Shown here: one piece after another, positions 36,424 to 45,080 of the stretch
Layout of the letters: every line of letters begins with the position of its first letter
Numbering within the stretch: position 1 is the first letter of the stretch
Origin: Fervidicoccus fontis Kam940
GTDB lineage: Archaea > Thermoproteota > Thermoprotei_A > Sulfolobales > Fervidicoccaceae
Direction: 5' to 3'
NCBI RefSeq assembly: GCF_000258425.1
Contig: NC_017461.1
Location: 496,001 to 560,000 of the forward strand
Length of the DNA: 64,000 bases
Notes under the pieces: model-generated
What the model was told of the DNA's origin: nothing
The model's database searches: none
What the model saw: the letters and a program-made list of their open reading frames with translations, nothing else
Translations under genes and position numbers: made by a program

Positions 36424-37487
36424 GTGTAAAAAGCTTAATCGAAAAATACGACCTTGAAAACCTTACTATTGCTACTTTGGCAAGCCATTCCTCTCTCCAA
36501 ATAGTCCACGGAGCGAAAAAGGAGGGATTTAAGACAGCGCTTATTACGCTCCATGATAGAGAGCATTTTTATAGAAATTTCGAAAACCTCATTGACCACC
36601 TGATTGTTGTGAACAGCTGGAATGAAATTTGTACTGAAAAAGTAGAAAAAAAGCTGGAAAGCTTAAATTCTATTTTTGTCCCTCACGGAAGCCTTGTGGA
36701 ATATGTTGGAATTAAATGTGCCGAGTCCTTCAAGATTCCTTATTTTGGGACGAGGAAAATGTTTAGAATTGAAGCCGATCAGTACAAGAAGATGTCCCTT
36801 TTATATCAAGCAGGCATCCCAATTCCCAAGGAATATTCTCTTGAAGATGATATAGAAAAGCCCGTGATCGTAAAATTGCCAGGAGCCAAAGGCGGAAAAG
36901 GTTACTTTATAGCAACATCGAAAAAAGACATAAAAGAAAAATTGAGCGATCTCAAAAAAAGTGGAATAATAGATGATGAGAAAAATGTGATAATTCAAGA
37001 ATACGTAATAGGAACCCCTGCTTACTTTCATTACTTTTATAGTCCAATAAAGAACAGAATTGAAATACTAGGTGCAGATATAAGATATGAGAGCAATATT
37101 GATGGACTGAAGAGGCTACCATCCGAATTTGGTATTACAAACTTTATTGAGCCTTCATTTGTAGTTGTCGGCAATCTGCCAATGGTTCTGAGAGAAAGCT
37201 TGCTCCCTAAAGTATTAGATTACGGGGAGAGGTTTGTAAAAGCATCAAAAACTGAAGCGCAACCTGGTATAATTGGACCATTCAGCATAGAAACCATAAT
37301 AAGGGATGACCTAGAGATTATAGCTTTTGAGTTTTCAGGCAGGATCGTAGCTGGGACTAACTTATATATTAGCGGAAGTCCATATTCATGGCTTTACTTT
37401 AATGAAGAAATGAGCATGGGAAGGAGGATTGCTAGAGAAATAAAAATGGCTAAAGAAAATAACAGCTTGGAACTGGTATTAACCTAA
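36420..37487 (+). CDS. purP: PurP, formate-dependent AICAR formyltransferase (FAICAR synthetase)
   Basis: 355 residues with canonical motifs: [44 protein letters not shown] (ATP-grasp), and [20 protein letters not shown]. It formylates AICAR with formate and ATP, the archaeal replacement of PurH transformylase. The last enzyme of the operon. No IMP cyclohydrolase (PurO or PurH) is seen in the window, so that gene must be elsewhere. ATG overlaps the purB stop as ATGA. Confidence 0.95.
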   Translation: MSVKSLIEKYDLENLTIATLASHSSLQIVHGAKKEGFKTALITLHDREHFYRNFENLIDHLIVVNSWNEICTEKVEKKLESLNSIFVPHGSLVEYVGIKCAESFKIPYFGTRKMFRIEADQYKKMSLLYQAGIPIPKEYSLEDDIEKPVIVKLPGAKGGKGYFIATSKKDIKEKLSDLKKSGIIDDEKNVIIQEYVIGTPAYFHYFYSPIKNRIEILGADIRYESNIDGLKRLPSEFGITNFIEPSFVVVGNLPMVLRESLLPKVLDYGERFVKASKTEAQPGIIGPFSIETIIRDDLEIIAFEFSGRIVAGTNLYISGSPYSWLYFNEEMSMGRRIAREIKMAKENNSLELVLT

Positions 37488-37639
37488 TCATTTTTTTAAA
37501 GATTTCTCTCTTTCTACATTTTTTTAAATATATCATACCTCTCCAGATACTCATCATCAAAACAAAGTAATTTCTATAAGCATTTTCATGAAATAACACG
37601 TCAATCTCAAGTCTAGGCCTTAACTCTGAGAACTCACCT

Positions 37640-37881
37640 GAGTAGCCAATAGTTAGCCACTAATTCTCTTGGCTATGGGACCTGTGATAGGCAGAACCCA
37701 AAACGCTGTTGAGGAAATTTCAAATATTTTGAAGTTATCTGAAAAACATATTCTTTATTCGGGGGTTCAGGTTTTATATAAGTTCATAGATCAATATTAT
37801 CCCCTCATCTCCATTCCCCTGCATCCCGATCCCGATTGGTTCTACATGTGGCTTAGAGGCTTCCGAGAGCAAGGTATTTGA
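37640..37881 (+). pseudogene. C-terminal fragment of a nitroreductase-family gene
   Basis: A degraded frame. Around 37655-37685 one frame reads LATNSLGYGTC, the typical nitroreductase segment; the reading then shifts to VIGRTQNAVEEISNILKLSE, matching the family region just after it (IG...NxxEEISxLLxLPE). A TAG lies in frame upstream, and the end has lost the usual GYP motif. So at least one frameshift and one stop are present. The open part (37669-37881) looks like a gene but is better read as a relic. The matching N-terminal half lies at 37958-38158 on the other strand. Confidence 0.45.
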
Positions 37882-37925
37882 GGAATATATTTTCTAGCTC
37901 AAATCAGATAATCAATATCAGCCCC

Positions 37926-37965
37926 TATAAACCTTTATGAAACTCAAAACACTTTGTCTAGGCTA
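37926..37965 (+). repeat. 40-bp dispersed repeat, copy A
   Basis: Begins TATAAACCTTTATGAAAC and ends TTTGTCTAGGCTA. Matches copy B at 41053-41092 in 35 of 40 positions in direct orientation. ATAAANNTTTAT inside is a small palindrome. The right end coincides with the point where the nitroreductase fragment on the other strand stops (its TAG lies in the repeat), which suggests that the repeat marks a recombination or insertion boundary. Confidence 0.7.
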
Positions 37966-38158
37966 TCTTTTCTTTTAATTTCTCATCAGTTATTCTTATC
38001 GCGCTCCATAGCTGGAGAGATCAATCCGTTGGTGCTCTCCTTCCTGCTTCCATTATTTTCTTAACATCATTTTCAGGAACTTTCTTGTCTATGTATTTTC
38101 TTATCGACCTTCTAGAAAGAATTGCATTAAAAACTTCTTCAGAAATCTTCCTAACCAA
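37958..38158 (-). pseudogene. N-terminal fragment of a nitroreductase-family gene
   Basis: Read from TTG 38158, the frame gives NAILSRRSIRKYIDKKVPEN, then KKIMEAGRRAPTD, an in-frame TGA at 38023-38021, then SLQLWSAIRITDEKLKEKIA before a TAG at 37960. This is the FMN-binding start of nitroreductases (SRRSIRKY, APTD..LQxWS.IRI). One internal stop and loss of the rest mark it as a pseudogene. It sits 8 nt from the end of the MFS gene and is truncated at repeat copy A. Confidence 0.65.
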
Positions 38159-38166
38159 GTAGAAAA

Positions 38167-39381
38167 TTAAAGACTAGGTTTATATGTTTCTCTCGTGAAC
38201 AAAATTGATGCTAAAATTCCAAATAATGAAACTCCTATGCTGACAATTATCATAGAACTGATGCTTAAAAAACCTGAGATGGTCTGCAATATAGCAATGC
38301 CGAAAAAGACCTGAACATTAAACATTGCTGTAGCTGTTCCTGAGTATTTTGATTGAACTTCTTCTCTTGCCATAACAGGAGCTACTATTTGTAAAGCTAT
38401 TGAAAGTCCAAGAGATATCATTGAAGCATAGAGCAAAATACTATTGTGTAAGTAAAATGAAATATAAATTAAAAACCATCCAATAAGTGAAGAGAGCGGA
38501 GTGGAGATTAAAATTGGCTTTCTCCTCTTTATAACATTATCGCTTATAAAGCCTACTATAGGAGAGAAAATAGTAGCCGTTATAGCAATTATCATAAGCA
38601 TAATGCTTGCCTTTCCTATACTGAACCCAAACATTTCAGTTAGGTTCCTTTGACCCCATGTGGCTTGATATGCGATGCTAGTGCCATATCCGGCTAAAGC
38701 GGCTATTCCGACACCCCATATGTGCTTTTCTGAAGCTATTTTCTTCATTTCGGCAAATCTTTCTCTTAGCTTAGAAGTTTTTTCTATGCTTCCTACATCA
38801 CTCGATTTTTTAAAAACTAAGTAAGAAAGCAAGGAAGATATAGAGGCCAATATTAAAAGTGTTGTTGTGTAGCCGAACCTCTGAAGAAAAATCCTTAATG
38901 GATAAGTCGAGACTATTGTACTGAAGTTCCCAATCATTATTGCGAAAGAGGTTAATTTTGCTTGCATCGATTTGCTAAAATATAGAGAAGATGATCTCAT
39001 ATAAGAAAGAAATGCGACAGCTGCCGCAAAGCCTATTAAAGTCCTTCCTACAATTAGGCCAAACTCATTTTTTAAAAGCATAAGGATAGTACCCAATGAA
39101 AGTACTGCAAGCATGGTGGCACCTATTCTCTTAACTCCATAAGAGTCTAATAGTGGACCGGTTATAAGCTGGGAGGTTGCATATGCATAAAAGTATGCTG
39201 AAGACATTGTAGATAGAAGAATATTGGCATTTATGCCATAATATCGAGAAAATTCATCAACTTCAGGCTTCATAATACCAGTCATTGTCCTGTGAAAATA
39301 TACTAGGGCATATGCAATCAATAAAATGATCATTATCGAATAATAACTGTTATTCGACCCCTTTGCAGTCAATTCAATCAC
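38167..39381 (-). CDS. MFS transporter
   Basis: 404 residues with 12 predicted transmembrane segments, two six-helix halves and a central cytoplasmic loop (around KKSSDVGSIEKTSKLRERF). The N-terminal half has YFHRTMTGIMKPEVDEF, as in organic-anion or hexose-phosphate MFS groups. The substrate is not assignable. It is divergent from a PHS-type MFS gene across a 202-bp promoter region with a 20-bp palindrome, and both lie between copies of a 40-bp repeat. Confidence 0.85.
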   Translation of the reverse strand: MIELTAKGSNNSYYSIMIILLIAYALVYFHRTMTGIMKPEVDEFSRYYGINANILLSTMSSAYFYAYATSQLITGPLLDSYGVKRIGATMLAVLSLGTILMLLKNEFGLIVGRTLIGFAAAVAFLSYMRSSSLYFSKSMQAKLTSFAIMIGNFSTIVSTYPLRIFLQRFGYTTTLLILASISSLLSYLVFKKSSDVGSIEKTSKLRERFAEMKKIASEKHIWGVGIAALAGYGTSIAYQATWGQRNLTEMFGFSIGKASIMLMIIAITATIFSPIVGFISDNVIKRRKPILISTPLSSLIGWFLIYISFYLHNSILLYASMISLGLSIALQIVAPVMAREEVQSKYSGTATAMFNVQVFFGIAILQTISGFLSISSMIIVSIGVSLFGILASILFTRETYKPSL

Positions 39382-39500
39382 TAATCTTTTTATTGATTAG
39401 AGTAGGTGTAAACTATTTTTTAATTTTCTTGTATTTATTTTTTAAATTATAATTCAATTCTTTTGGTACTTTCATCCGAAGAAGCCTTCTATATATCTTT

Positions 39501-39520
39501 TATATTTTTATAAAAATATA
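39501..39520. promoter_or_regulatory. 20-bp perfect palindrome between divergent MFS genes
   Basis: TATATTTTTATAAAAATATA is its own reverse complement. It lies 64 bp before the PHS-type MFS start and 119 bp from the other MFS start, embedded in TATA-like A/T sequence. It may be an operator that controls one or both genes, or simply A/T-rich promoter DNA; composition makes chance palindromes more likely here. Confidence 0.4.
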
Positions 39521-39583
39521 TAAATTCTATAAATTTATGCAAAAAAGTATAAAAATAGCCAATTAAGAATAAAAAGTATAGAA

Positions 39584-41020
39584 ATGGGGGAAGTGTATAA
39601 ATTGTCAAATGCTTTCAGTGAACTTGATAGGGCAAAGCTGAGCTGGGGACACATAAAGGTAATGATCGTTTCTGGCTTAGGCTTTTTTACAGATGCCTAC
39701 GACCTTTTTGTAATTGGAATAGTTCTCATGCTTCTATCTGGACCGTATCAAACTTCATTCCACTTATCAGGGCATGAGATCGGGGCTGTTGGTGCATCAT
39801 CACTTGCTTTTGCAATGATAGGACAACTTCTTTTTGGGAAGATCGCCGATAAATATGGTAGAAAAAAAATATATGGAATTGAGCTTTCTATTTTGATAAT
39901 TGGAGCGCTACTGAGTGCAATATCATGGAATTTCGAGTCACTTTTAATCTCAAGGATTTTTTTGGGTATAGGAATTGGGGGAGACTACCCAGTAAGTGCA
40001 ACTATAATGAGCGAATATGCAAATGCCAAAGATAGAGGGAAGCTTGTAGGATTGGTATTCGCCATGCAGGGCTTTGGAGCAATAACAGCTGTGGTAGCTT
40101 CTGTAATATTGGTTTCTTATCTTCCTGCTGAAATTACTTGGAGAGCACTCTTAGCTATCGGAGCAATCCCTCCACTCTCGGTCGTCTATCTAAGAAGAAA
40201 AGTACCTGAAACTCCGAGGTATGCATTGCTCGTATCAAACAATCAAGAAGAGGCTAAAAAGGCATCCAAAATCATTATAGGGAAAGAGATAAGATTTAAT
40301 GTAGGTAACAACGGCATAAATCACTTAACGTTCAGAGAGTTTTTGGAAAAATACTGGAAGTCTTTGTTTATAGCTTCTTTTGCTTGGTTTCTAATGGACA
40401 TAGCTTTCTACGGAACGGGCATTTACTCATCTTTTATCGTCCCCCAAATGATTTCTGTAGACTCAATACATATGAAAATCTTAATATCGGGAATACCATA
40501 CTTCGTTGGCGCCTTTGGATACTTCTTTGCAGCCTTCCTAATGGATTCACTAGGAAGGAAGAGGATACAAATACAGGGCTTTATAGCAATGGCCGCAATT
40601 TATCTAATCGTTGCACTATCTCTTGTTAGTAATGGGAAAGACGTATTGGGATTCTATGTACCTAAATATTTAGCATTTCTGATATACAGTCTTTCATTTT
40701 TCTTTATAAACTTCGGACCAAATGAAACAACATTCGTATTTCCAACAGAGCTTTTCCCAACGAAATATAGATCTACATCGCATGGAATTGCTGCAGCTAC
40801 GGGAAAGGCTGGAGCGGCATTAAGTACATATTTATTCCCATTAGCTTTGGAATCTATAGGTATCAGGGGAGTTTTGTTTATACTGTCAGGAGTGTCAATG
40901 CTTGGAGCGATTATATCAATATGGCTAAAAGAACCTGCTGGCAAATCGCTTGAAGAAATTACGGAAGAGAAAGTTGCGATCGAAGTTCCAATTTCTGTTC
41001 CTCATCCATATTCTAACTAA
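39584..41020 (+). CDS. MFS transporter of the PHS (phosphate:H+ symporter)/sugar porter type
   Basis: 478 residues, 12 helices. FFTDAYDLFVIGIV in helix 1, GKIADKYGRKKIYG (MFS signature loop), and GIGIGGDYPVSATIMSEYA in helix 4 match the phosphate:H+ symporter family and its relatives in crenarchaea, many of which carry organic acids or unknown solutes. A C-terminal tail of about 40 residues is cytoplasmic. ATG 39584 begins an A-rich leader with no obvious Shine-Dalgarno motif, suggesting a short-leader transcript. Confidence 0.85.
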   Translation: MGEVYKLSNAFSELDRAKLSWGHIKVMIVSGLGFFTDAYDLFVIGIVLMLLSGPYQTSFHLSGHEIGAVGASSLAFAMIGQLLFGKIADKYGRKKIYGIELSILIIGALLSAISWNFESLLISRIFLGIGIGGDYPVSATIMSEYANAKDRGKLVGLVFAMQGFGAITAVVASVILVSYLPAEITWRALLAIGAIPPLSVVYLRRKVPETPRYALLVSNNQEEAKKASKIIIGKEIRFNVGNNGINHLTFREFLEKYWKSLFIASFAWFLMDIAFYGTGIYSSFIVPQMISVDSIHMKILISGIPYFVGAFGYFFAAFLMDSLGRKRIQIQGFIAMAAIYLIVALSLVSNGKDVLGFYVPKYLAFLIYSLSFFFINFGPNETTFVFPTELFPTKYRSTSHGIAAATGKAGAALSTYLFPLALESIGIRGVLFILSGVSMLGAIISIWLKEPAGKSLEEITEEKVAIEVPISVPHPYSN

Positions 41021-41052
41021 AAAATCTTTATTTTATCTCATCAACATCAAAA

Positions 41053-41092
41053 TATAAACTTTTATGAAACCCGAAACTGTTTGTCTAGGCTA
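41053..41092 (+). repeat. 40-bp dispersed repeat, copy B
   Basis: Direct-orientation copy of 37926-37965 (35 of 40 identical), just after the PHS-type MFS gene. A partial third copy, TAACCTTTATGAAA, is near 41143-41156. The end can form a small hairpin, TGTCTAGGCTAAGGACA. With copy A it frames a segment of about 3.1 kb holding both MFS genes and the nitroreductase fragment. Confidence 0.7.
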
Positions 41093-41264
41093 AGGACAGA
41101 AAGAAGAAGGATGAGACAATAAGGTTTCGTATAAAAATAACCTTTATGAAAATTTTAAGTAAAGTAGTAATTAGCAAAAAATACGCTCTTAATAGACCCT
41201 ATTTGAACGAAAATTCTTTTAGTTAAAAATAACAAAATTAGTAAAAATAGAATTGGTGTAAATT

Positions 41265-41657
41265 ATGGGTATTTTTACTTTTGAAAAAGAGTATAATAAA
41301 AATGTTAGTCTGAGCGAAATTTTAGATAAGTTTTCCAACTACTTAAAAAATAACGGATGGCAAGTTCAACAAAAAACCGGAGTAGATAAAGCTATCCTTC
41401 AAGCGAGAAAGGGGGGGATATTGAGAGATCTATTTGCTGCAGGAAGGGCGCTTACTTTCACTTTTGAGCAAGAGCCTGAGAAACTGAGAGTTAAAGTTGG
41501 AATTGGAAATTGGATCCAGAATATAGCTATAACAACAATTGAAACATTATTTTTGAGCTCACTTTTCTTACTAGTAGATATTCCGGAAATGCTTTGGAAC
41601 AAACATATAGAAGAAGAGATTTTAAAAGAATTAGACAAAATAATTAACAATGCATAA
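41265..41657 (+). CDS. Hypothetical protein with possible amphipathic helix
   Basis: 130 residues, not recognised. Begins MGIFTFEKEYNKNV, then an alpha/beta region (NNGWQVQQKTGVDKAILQARK) and a moderately hydrophobic segment (IETLFLSSLFLLVDIPEML) that may be a membrane or buried helix. GGTG is 6 nt before the ATG. The next gene starts about 20 nt later, so the two are probably a unit. Confidence 0.6.
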   Translation: MGIFTFEKEYNKNVSLSEILDKFSNYLKNNGWQVQQKTGVDKAILQARKGGILRDLFAAGRALTFTFEQEPEKLRVKVGIGNWIQNIAITTIETLFLSSLFLLVDIPEMLWNKHIEEEILKELDKIINNA

Positions 41658-41679
41658 AATTGAAGTGACGTAGTTGAAA

Positions 41680-41976
41680 ATGTCCGAGCAGATTAGAATA
41701 GAGGGAGTAAGCATAAAATTATCTGAAAATAAGCCAGGAATTTACAAAATAACGATTTTTATAAAAAACGTTGGGGAAGTTAAAGCTGATATAAATAGCG
41801 CATATGTTTTCAACATCTATGGAAACGTATTTTGCTCTGAAATTTTAAACATTAGCCTTCAGCCTGGCGAAGTGAATACTATATCATTAGAGTGCAAGCT
41901 TGAAGAAAGAGCTCCTTATTTCGCAAAAGTAGCAACAAAAAAGGGACAGGAATCTCTTTACTCATTTAATATCTAG
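41680..41976 (+). CDS. Hypothetical Ig-like/CARDB-like protein
   Basis: 98 residues predicted as an all-beta sandwich: KITIFIKNVGEVKADINSAYV, ending with LQPGEVNTISLEC, the pattern of CARDB or Ig-like modules. No signal peptide, so it may be cytoplasmic or a misread surface domain. ATG 41680 (MSEQIRIEG) is preferred to the in-frame TTG two codons before. Convergent with the antiporter gene and overlaps its end by 11 bp. Confidence 0.6.
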   Translation: MSEQIRIEGVSIKLSENKPGIYKITIFIKNVGEVKADINSAYVFNIYGNVFCSEILNISLQPGEVNTISLECKLEERAPYFAKVATKKGQESLYSFNI

Positions 41977-43684
41977 ATATTTTCCTATTTTCCGTATTCC
42001 TTTTAACAGCTTCTCTCCTTCTAGTCATAAAGAACAAGGTTAGAAAGATTATCATTAAAGCAAAAGCAAGATTTATGCCAAAAAACTCTATTCCAAAATA
42101 CTCTTTTGTCCAGCTCAAAGATTCGTAAAGAAGCTGAAGCTCTATAACTAAAGTTATCCCGCCAAACAAATAAACAAAGACCCTTCCTATATTTCCAGAG
42201 CTGGAATTTGATAACATATTAAATCTCTTTGAAATAAATCTCAGCATAGAATTTGTGGTGACTATGAAAGCCAACAGCACAAGAGAAGATCCTAATACTC
42301 CTATTATTACCCGTATAATTATTTCTATAGAAAATGATAAATTAATATGTTGAAATATTAAGGAGAACATATCGCTAAGATATGAAACCAACAAAACAAT
42401 TGCTACAAATCTCGTTAGTATCGCAAAAGTCCCAACAAGCGTCTCAATGCTGCTGAAATATAGCTTAGAAATTCCATCTAAGGCCTTTCTCGTATTAAGA
42501 GGAATGAACGAAATAAGTTTTAATGCAAAGGTATCAATTCTTGAAGATATAGCTCCACTTACAATTAAAGTCGACATAACCGCTATAGTTGATATGCCAA
42601 CCATTTGACTTGCAAGCATTCCAGATGATGCCAACGTATCTGCAAATATAATTCCGCTTTCTGCTATAGGGAAAAGGGTTAATGAGATGAGTGAGGCATT
42701 TTCAGGAGTCACTCCACCTAGAATCCCACCGATAAACAAACCGATCATTCTTATTGGTACTGCCAGCATCCCTAAAATGATTCCATACTTTATTACTTTT
42801 ATACTATTGAAAAGACCTATATCTGCTCCTAGAGAAGAGAAGTAAAATAACATACCAATCTCTTTCATCCCTACAAGCATGTCAGCTATCTCCCCCGCAC
42901 CTAAAGTTGATGAAAAGGCGAGGCCCGAGATGAATGCGCCAAATAACGGAGGGAGACCGAAGTATTGAGAGATAGATACATATCCGAGAGCTATAGCGAG
43001 AGATAGAATAAACTTATTGGTTTTTTCCTGCACCAATGCAGAGCTGCTCAAAATCCTGAGTATTAAATAAGCAGAAGCAAACATAATTAGAGAAAGAGCT
43101 GCAATCTTTAAGAAAAGCTGGAACCCGCTAATTATCCCAACATTAGAACTGCTGAATGAAAAAAGTATTGAGAATAAACTGAACTGTACAATATCTTCCA
43201 TGCTGAACTGCAAAGTAGCAATCTGCTTAATTTTTGTCCCCAATCTTCCTCTATCACTGGATATAAGATAGAAAGTGACCATAGAGCAGTTTACAAGGAG
43301 AAGAAAAGTAAAAAGCCTTTCAATTTGAGAAAAGCCCAAAGTAAAAGAAACGATGCTGCTCAGAGTCCAAATGAACGTTATAGATACTAATTCTATAGCT
43401 ACAACTCTAGAAAAAGATGCCCGCAGTCCTGAAATGCTTATCGATGAACCAGCTTCGAAAAAGAAAAGTACCAAACCTATTTCTCTCAATGCATCTGTAT
43501 AACTGAAGTCAACAGAAATATGAAAATGCAAAGCGATATACGCTATAATAATTCCTCCAAAAATATAACCGAGGATCCTTCCAAAGCCAAATCTCTGAAA
43601 AGTTGAAGCTATGAATCCACTGACTGTCAGCAAAATCAGCACTGATAGCAAAGGATCCAATAGGCTTCCCTCATATAAAAACAA
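41966..43684 (-). CDS. Kef-type cation/H+ antiporter (CPA2 family)
   Basis: 572 residues. About 12 helices of the Na+/H+ exchanger fold make up the first 400 (YIFGGIIIAYIAL, IGLVLFFFEAGSS, FGAFISGLAFSSTLGAGEI); further helices follow near the C-terminus with a basic tail. It exchanges Na+ or K+ for protons. No TrkA-N domain is attached, unlike KefB/C, although a separate TrkA-type protein is encoded at 49314-50015. The extra C-terminal helices are not part of the usual core. Confidence 0.85.
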   Translation of the reverse strand: MFLYEGSLLDPLLSVLILLTVSGFIASTFQRFGFGRILGYIFGGIIIAYIALHFHISVDFSYTDALREIGLVLFFFEAGSSISISGLRASFSRVVAIELVSITFIWTLSSIVSFTLGFSQIERLFTFLLLVNCSMVTFYLISSDRGRLGTKIKQIATLQFSMEDIVQFSLFSILFSFSSSNVGIISGFQLFLKIAALSLIMFASAYLILRILSSSALVQEKTNKFILSLAIALGYVSISQYFGLPPLFGAFISGLAFSSTLGAGEIADMLVGMKEIGMLFYFSSLGADIGLFNSIKVIKYGIILGMLAVPIRMIGLFIGGILGGVTPENASLISLTLFPIAESGIIFADTLASSGMLASQMVGISTIAVMSTLIVSGAISSRIDTFALKLISFIPLNTRKALDGISKLYFSSIETLVGTFAILTRFVAIVLLVSYLSDMFSLIFQHINLSFSIEIIIRVIIGVLGSSLVLLAFIVTTNSMLRFISKRFNMLSNSSSGNIGRVFVYLFGGITLVIELQLLYESLSWTKEYFGIEFFGINLAFALMIIFLTLFFMTRRREAVKRNTENRKISRY

Positions 43685-43723
43685 AAGTATTAAAATAAAA
43701 AAACTTTATCTATTAAATTGAAT

Positions 43724-43999
43724 TCAAGCCTCGATCTTTCTCTTCTTTACTGCCCTATCAAAGACAAGCCAGTTGTTGTACCACTCCTCATTTTCCTTTT
43801 TTAAAAGCTCAAGAACCTCCTTCATTAAGTCCTTTGTCGCTATCTCGCTTACCCCTCTTTCAAGCAATCTGCCTTCAATTATTTTTGCTATTTTTCTAGC
43901 AACCTCAGGTGTCGCTCCAGTTTTTACAAGACTGACAATTATTTTTTCTGGCATGAACTCTTCTTTTTCTCCATTTCTTTTTAAAACTGAAATATTCAT
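43724..43999 (-). CDS. Stand-alone ATP-cone domain protein
   Basis: 91 residues. VLKRNGEKEEFMPEKIIVSLVKTGATPEVARKI and the following helices match the ATP-cone, a nucleotide-sensing module normally found in ribonucleotide reductase, NrdR or phosphoglycerate kinase variants. Here nothing is attached except a short charged tail. It may act as a separate ATP/dATP sensor. The gene stands alone, 40 bp from the antiporter start. Confidence 0.8.
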   Translation of the reverse strand: MNISVLKRNGEKEEFMPEKIIVSLVKTGATPEVARKIAKIIEGRLLERGVSEIATKDLMKEVLELLKKENEEWYNNWLVFDRAVKKRKIEA

Positions 44000-44162
44000 T
44001 ATTCCACCATAAAGTTCTGTCTATAAAATATTAATGGATAACATAATAATAAGTTTTTAAAAGCAAAATTCTATTCGTAGCTGAAAGCGAGAATACGTTG
44101 GTAATCTTTATTAGTATTATTTTTTATAAATAATAACCTGGTAATGTAAAGGAAGATGCGAC

Positions 44163-45065
44163 ATGATACCTGAAGAGCTTGTCTCAAAGTATGTGACCCC
44201 TTCAATAAAAGGGCTGATTATACATAACTTAGTAAAAAGAGGGTATGGACAATTTAAAGTTGGAAAACTACTAGGAATATCCCAACCTATGGTTAACAAA
44301 TACTTAAGCGTAAATGAATCCATATATATTGAAAAACTGAAAAAAGTTGGGATAAATGAGGAAGAAGTAAGTAGGCTTGTAGAAGTCCTTTCTGAAACGC
44401 TTCACGACAACAGACCGTTTGATTATATAAAGTTGCTCCATTCGTATACTGCTTCATTATTAGAGAGAGGCGTGCTATGCAATTTTCATAGAAAAATTTA
44501 CCCAATAATTCCAGGTGATTGTAATATATGCCTAACATCGCATAAAGAAAAGAAAGATATCTTAATAGATGAGGTTAGAACCGCTTTTGAGTTGTTCAAT
44601 TCTAACCCTAATAGTTATCTCCTCATTCCTGAAGTTGGTTCTAACATTGTGGCATTTCCAGAAAGCGGGAGGTCTTATATAGAAGCAGTCGGCTTTTCTG
44701 GTAAAATTGTAAACATTGGAAGCAGAGTTATAGCTGTAGGAGAACCGATGAGGGGAGGGAGCAGGCACACAGCGACAGTTCTTTCTAAAGTCAAAAATAG
44801 GTTCAATGAAGTGTGTGGTGTCATTGTAATAAGATATGATAGAAAGATAATTGAAAAAATGGATCGTCTTGGATATAAAATTTCTAAAGTTAAGCCGCAT
44901 AGCTCTATGGAGGAATTTTACCTATATCTTGATGAGCTGTTAGGAGAGCTTAAAGATCCCCCTGATGTGATTGTAGATGAAGGCGGAGAAGGGATAGAAC
45001 CTGTCTGTTACATATTTGGAAAAAATGCAATTGACGCGGTTAAAAAAGCTCTAAACACTATTTAA
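44163..45065 (+). CDS. thiR: ThiR-type regulator: HTH plus ThiN domain
   Basis: 300 residues. An N-terminal helix-turn-helix (about 15-50; KVGKLLGISQPMVNKYLSV), a cysteine/histidine group (Cys106, His109, Cys120, Cys123) that could bind zinc, and a C-terminal ThiN-like domain (about 130-298; VGSNIVAFPESG, RGGSRHTATVL). ThiN is a thiamine-phosphate synthase domain; fused to HTH it serves as a thiamine-phosphate-sensing repressor in archaea. The adjacent HMP/thiamine transporter genes support this. RBS is AAGGAAG upstream of the ATG, and a TATA-like TTTTTATAAATAATAA lies near 44120-44135. Confidence 0.85.
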   Translation: MIPEELVSKYVTPSIKGLIIHNLVKRGYGQFKVGKLLGISQPMVNKYLSVNESIYIEKLKKVGINEEEVSRLVEVLSETLHDNRPFDYIKLLHSYTASLLERGVLCNFHRKIYPIIPGDCNICLTSHKEKKDILIDEVRTAFELFNSNPNSYLLIPEVGSNIVAFPESGRSYIEAVGFSGKIVNIGSRVIAVGEPMRGGSRHTATVLSKVKNRFNEVCGVIVIRYDRKIIEKMDRLGYKISKVKPHSSMEEFYLYLDELLGELKDPPDVIVDEGGEGIEPVCYIFGKNAIDAVKKALNTI

Positions 45066-45080
45066 TTTATTATCTGCATA

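Noticed and set aside
37669-37881. 70-codon plus-strand frame as an intact gene
   Set aside because: The sequence just upstream continues the nitroreductase pattern in another frame, so it is better read as a fragment.
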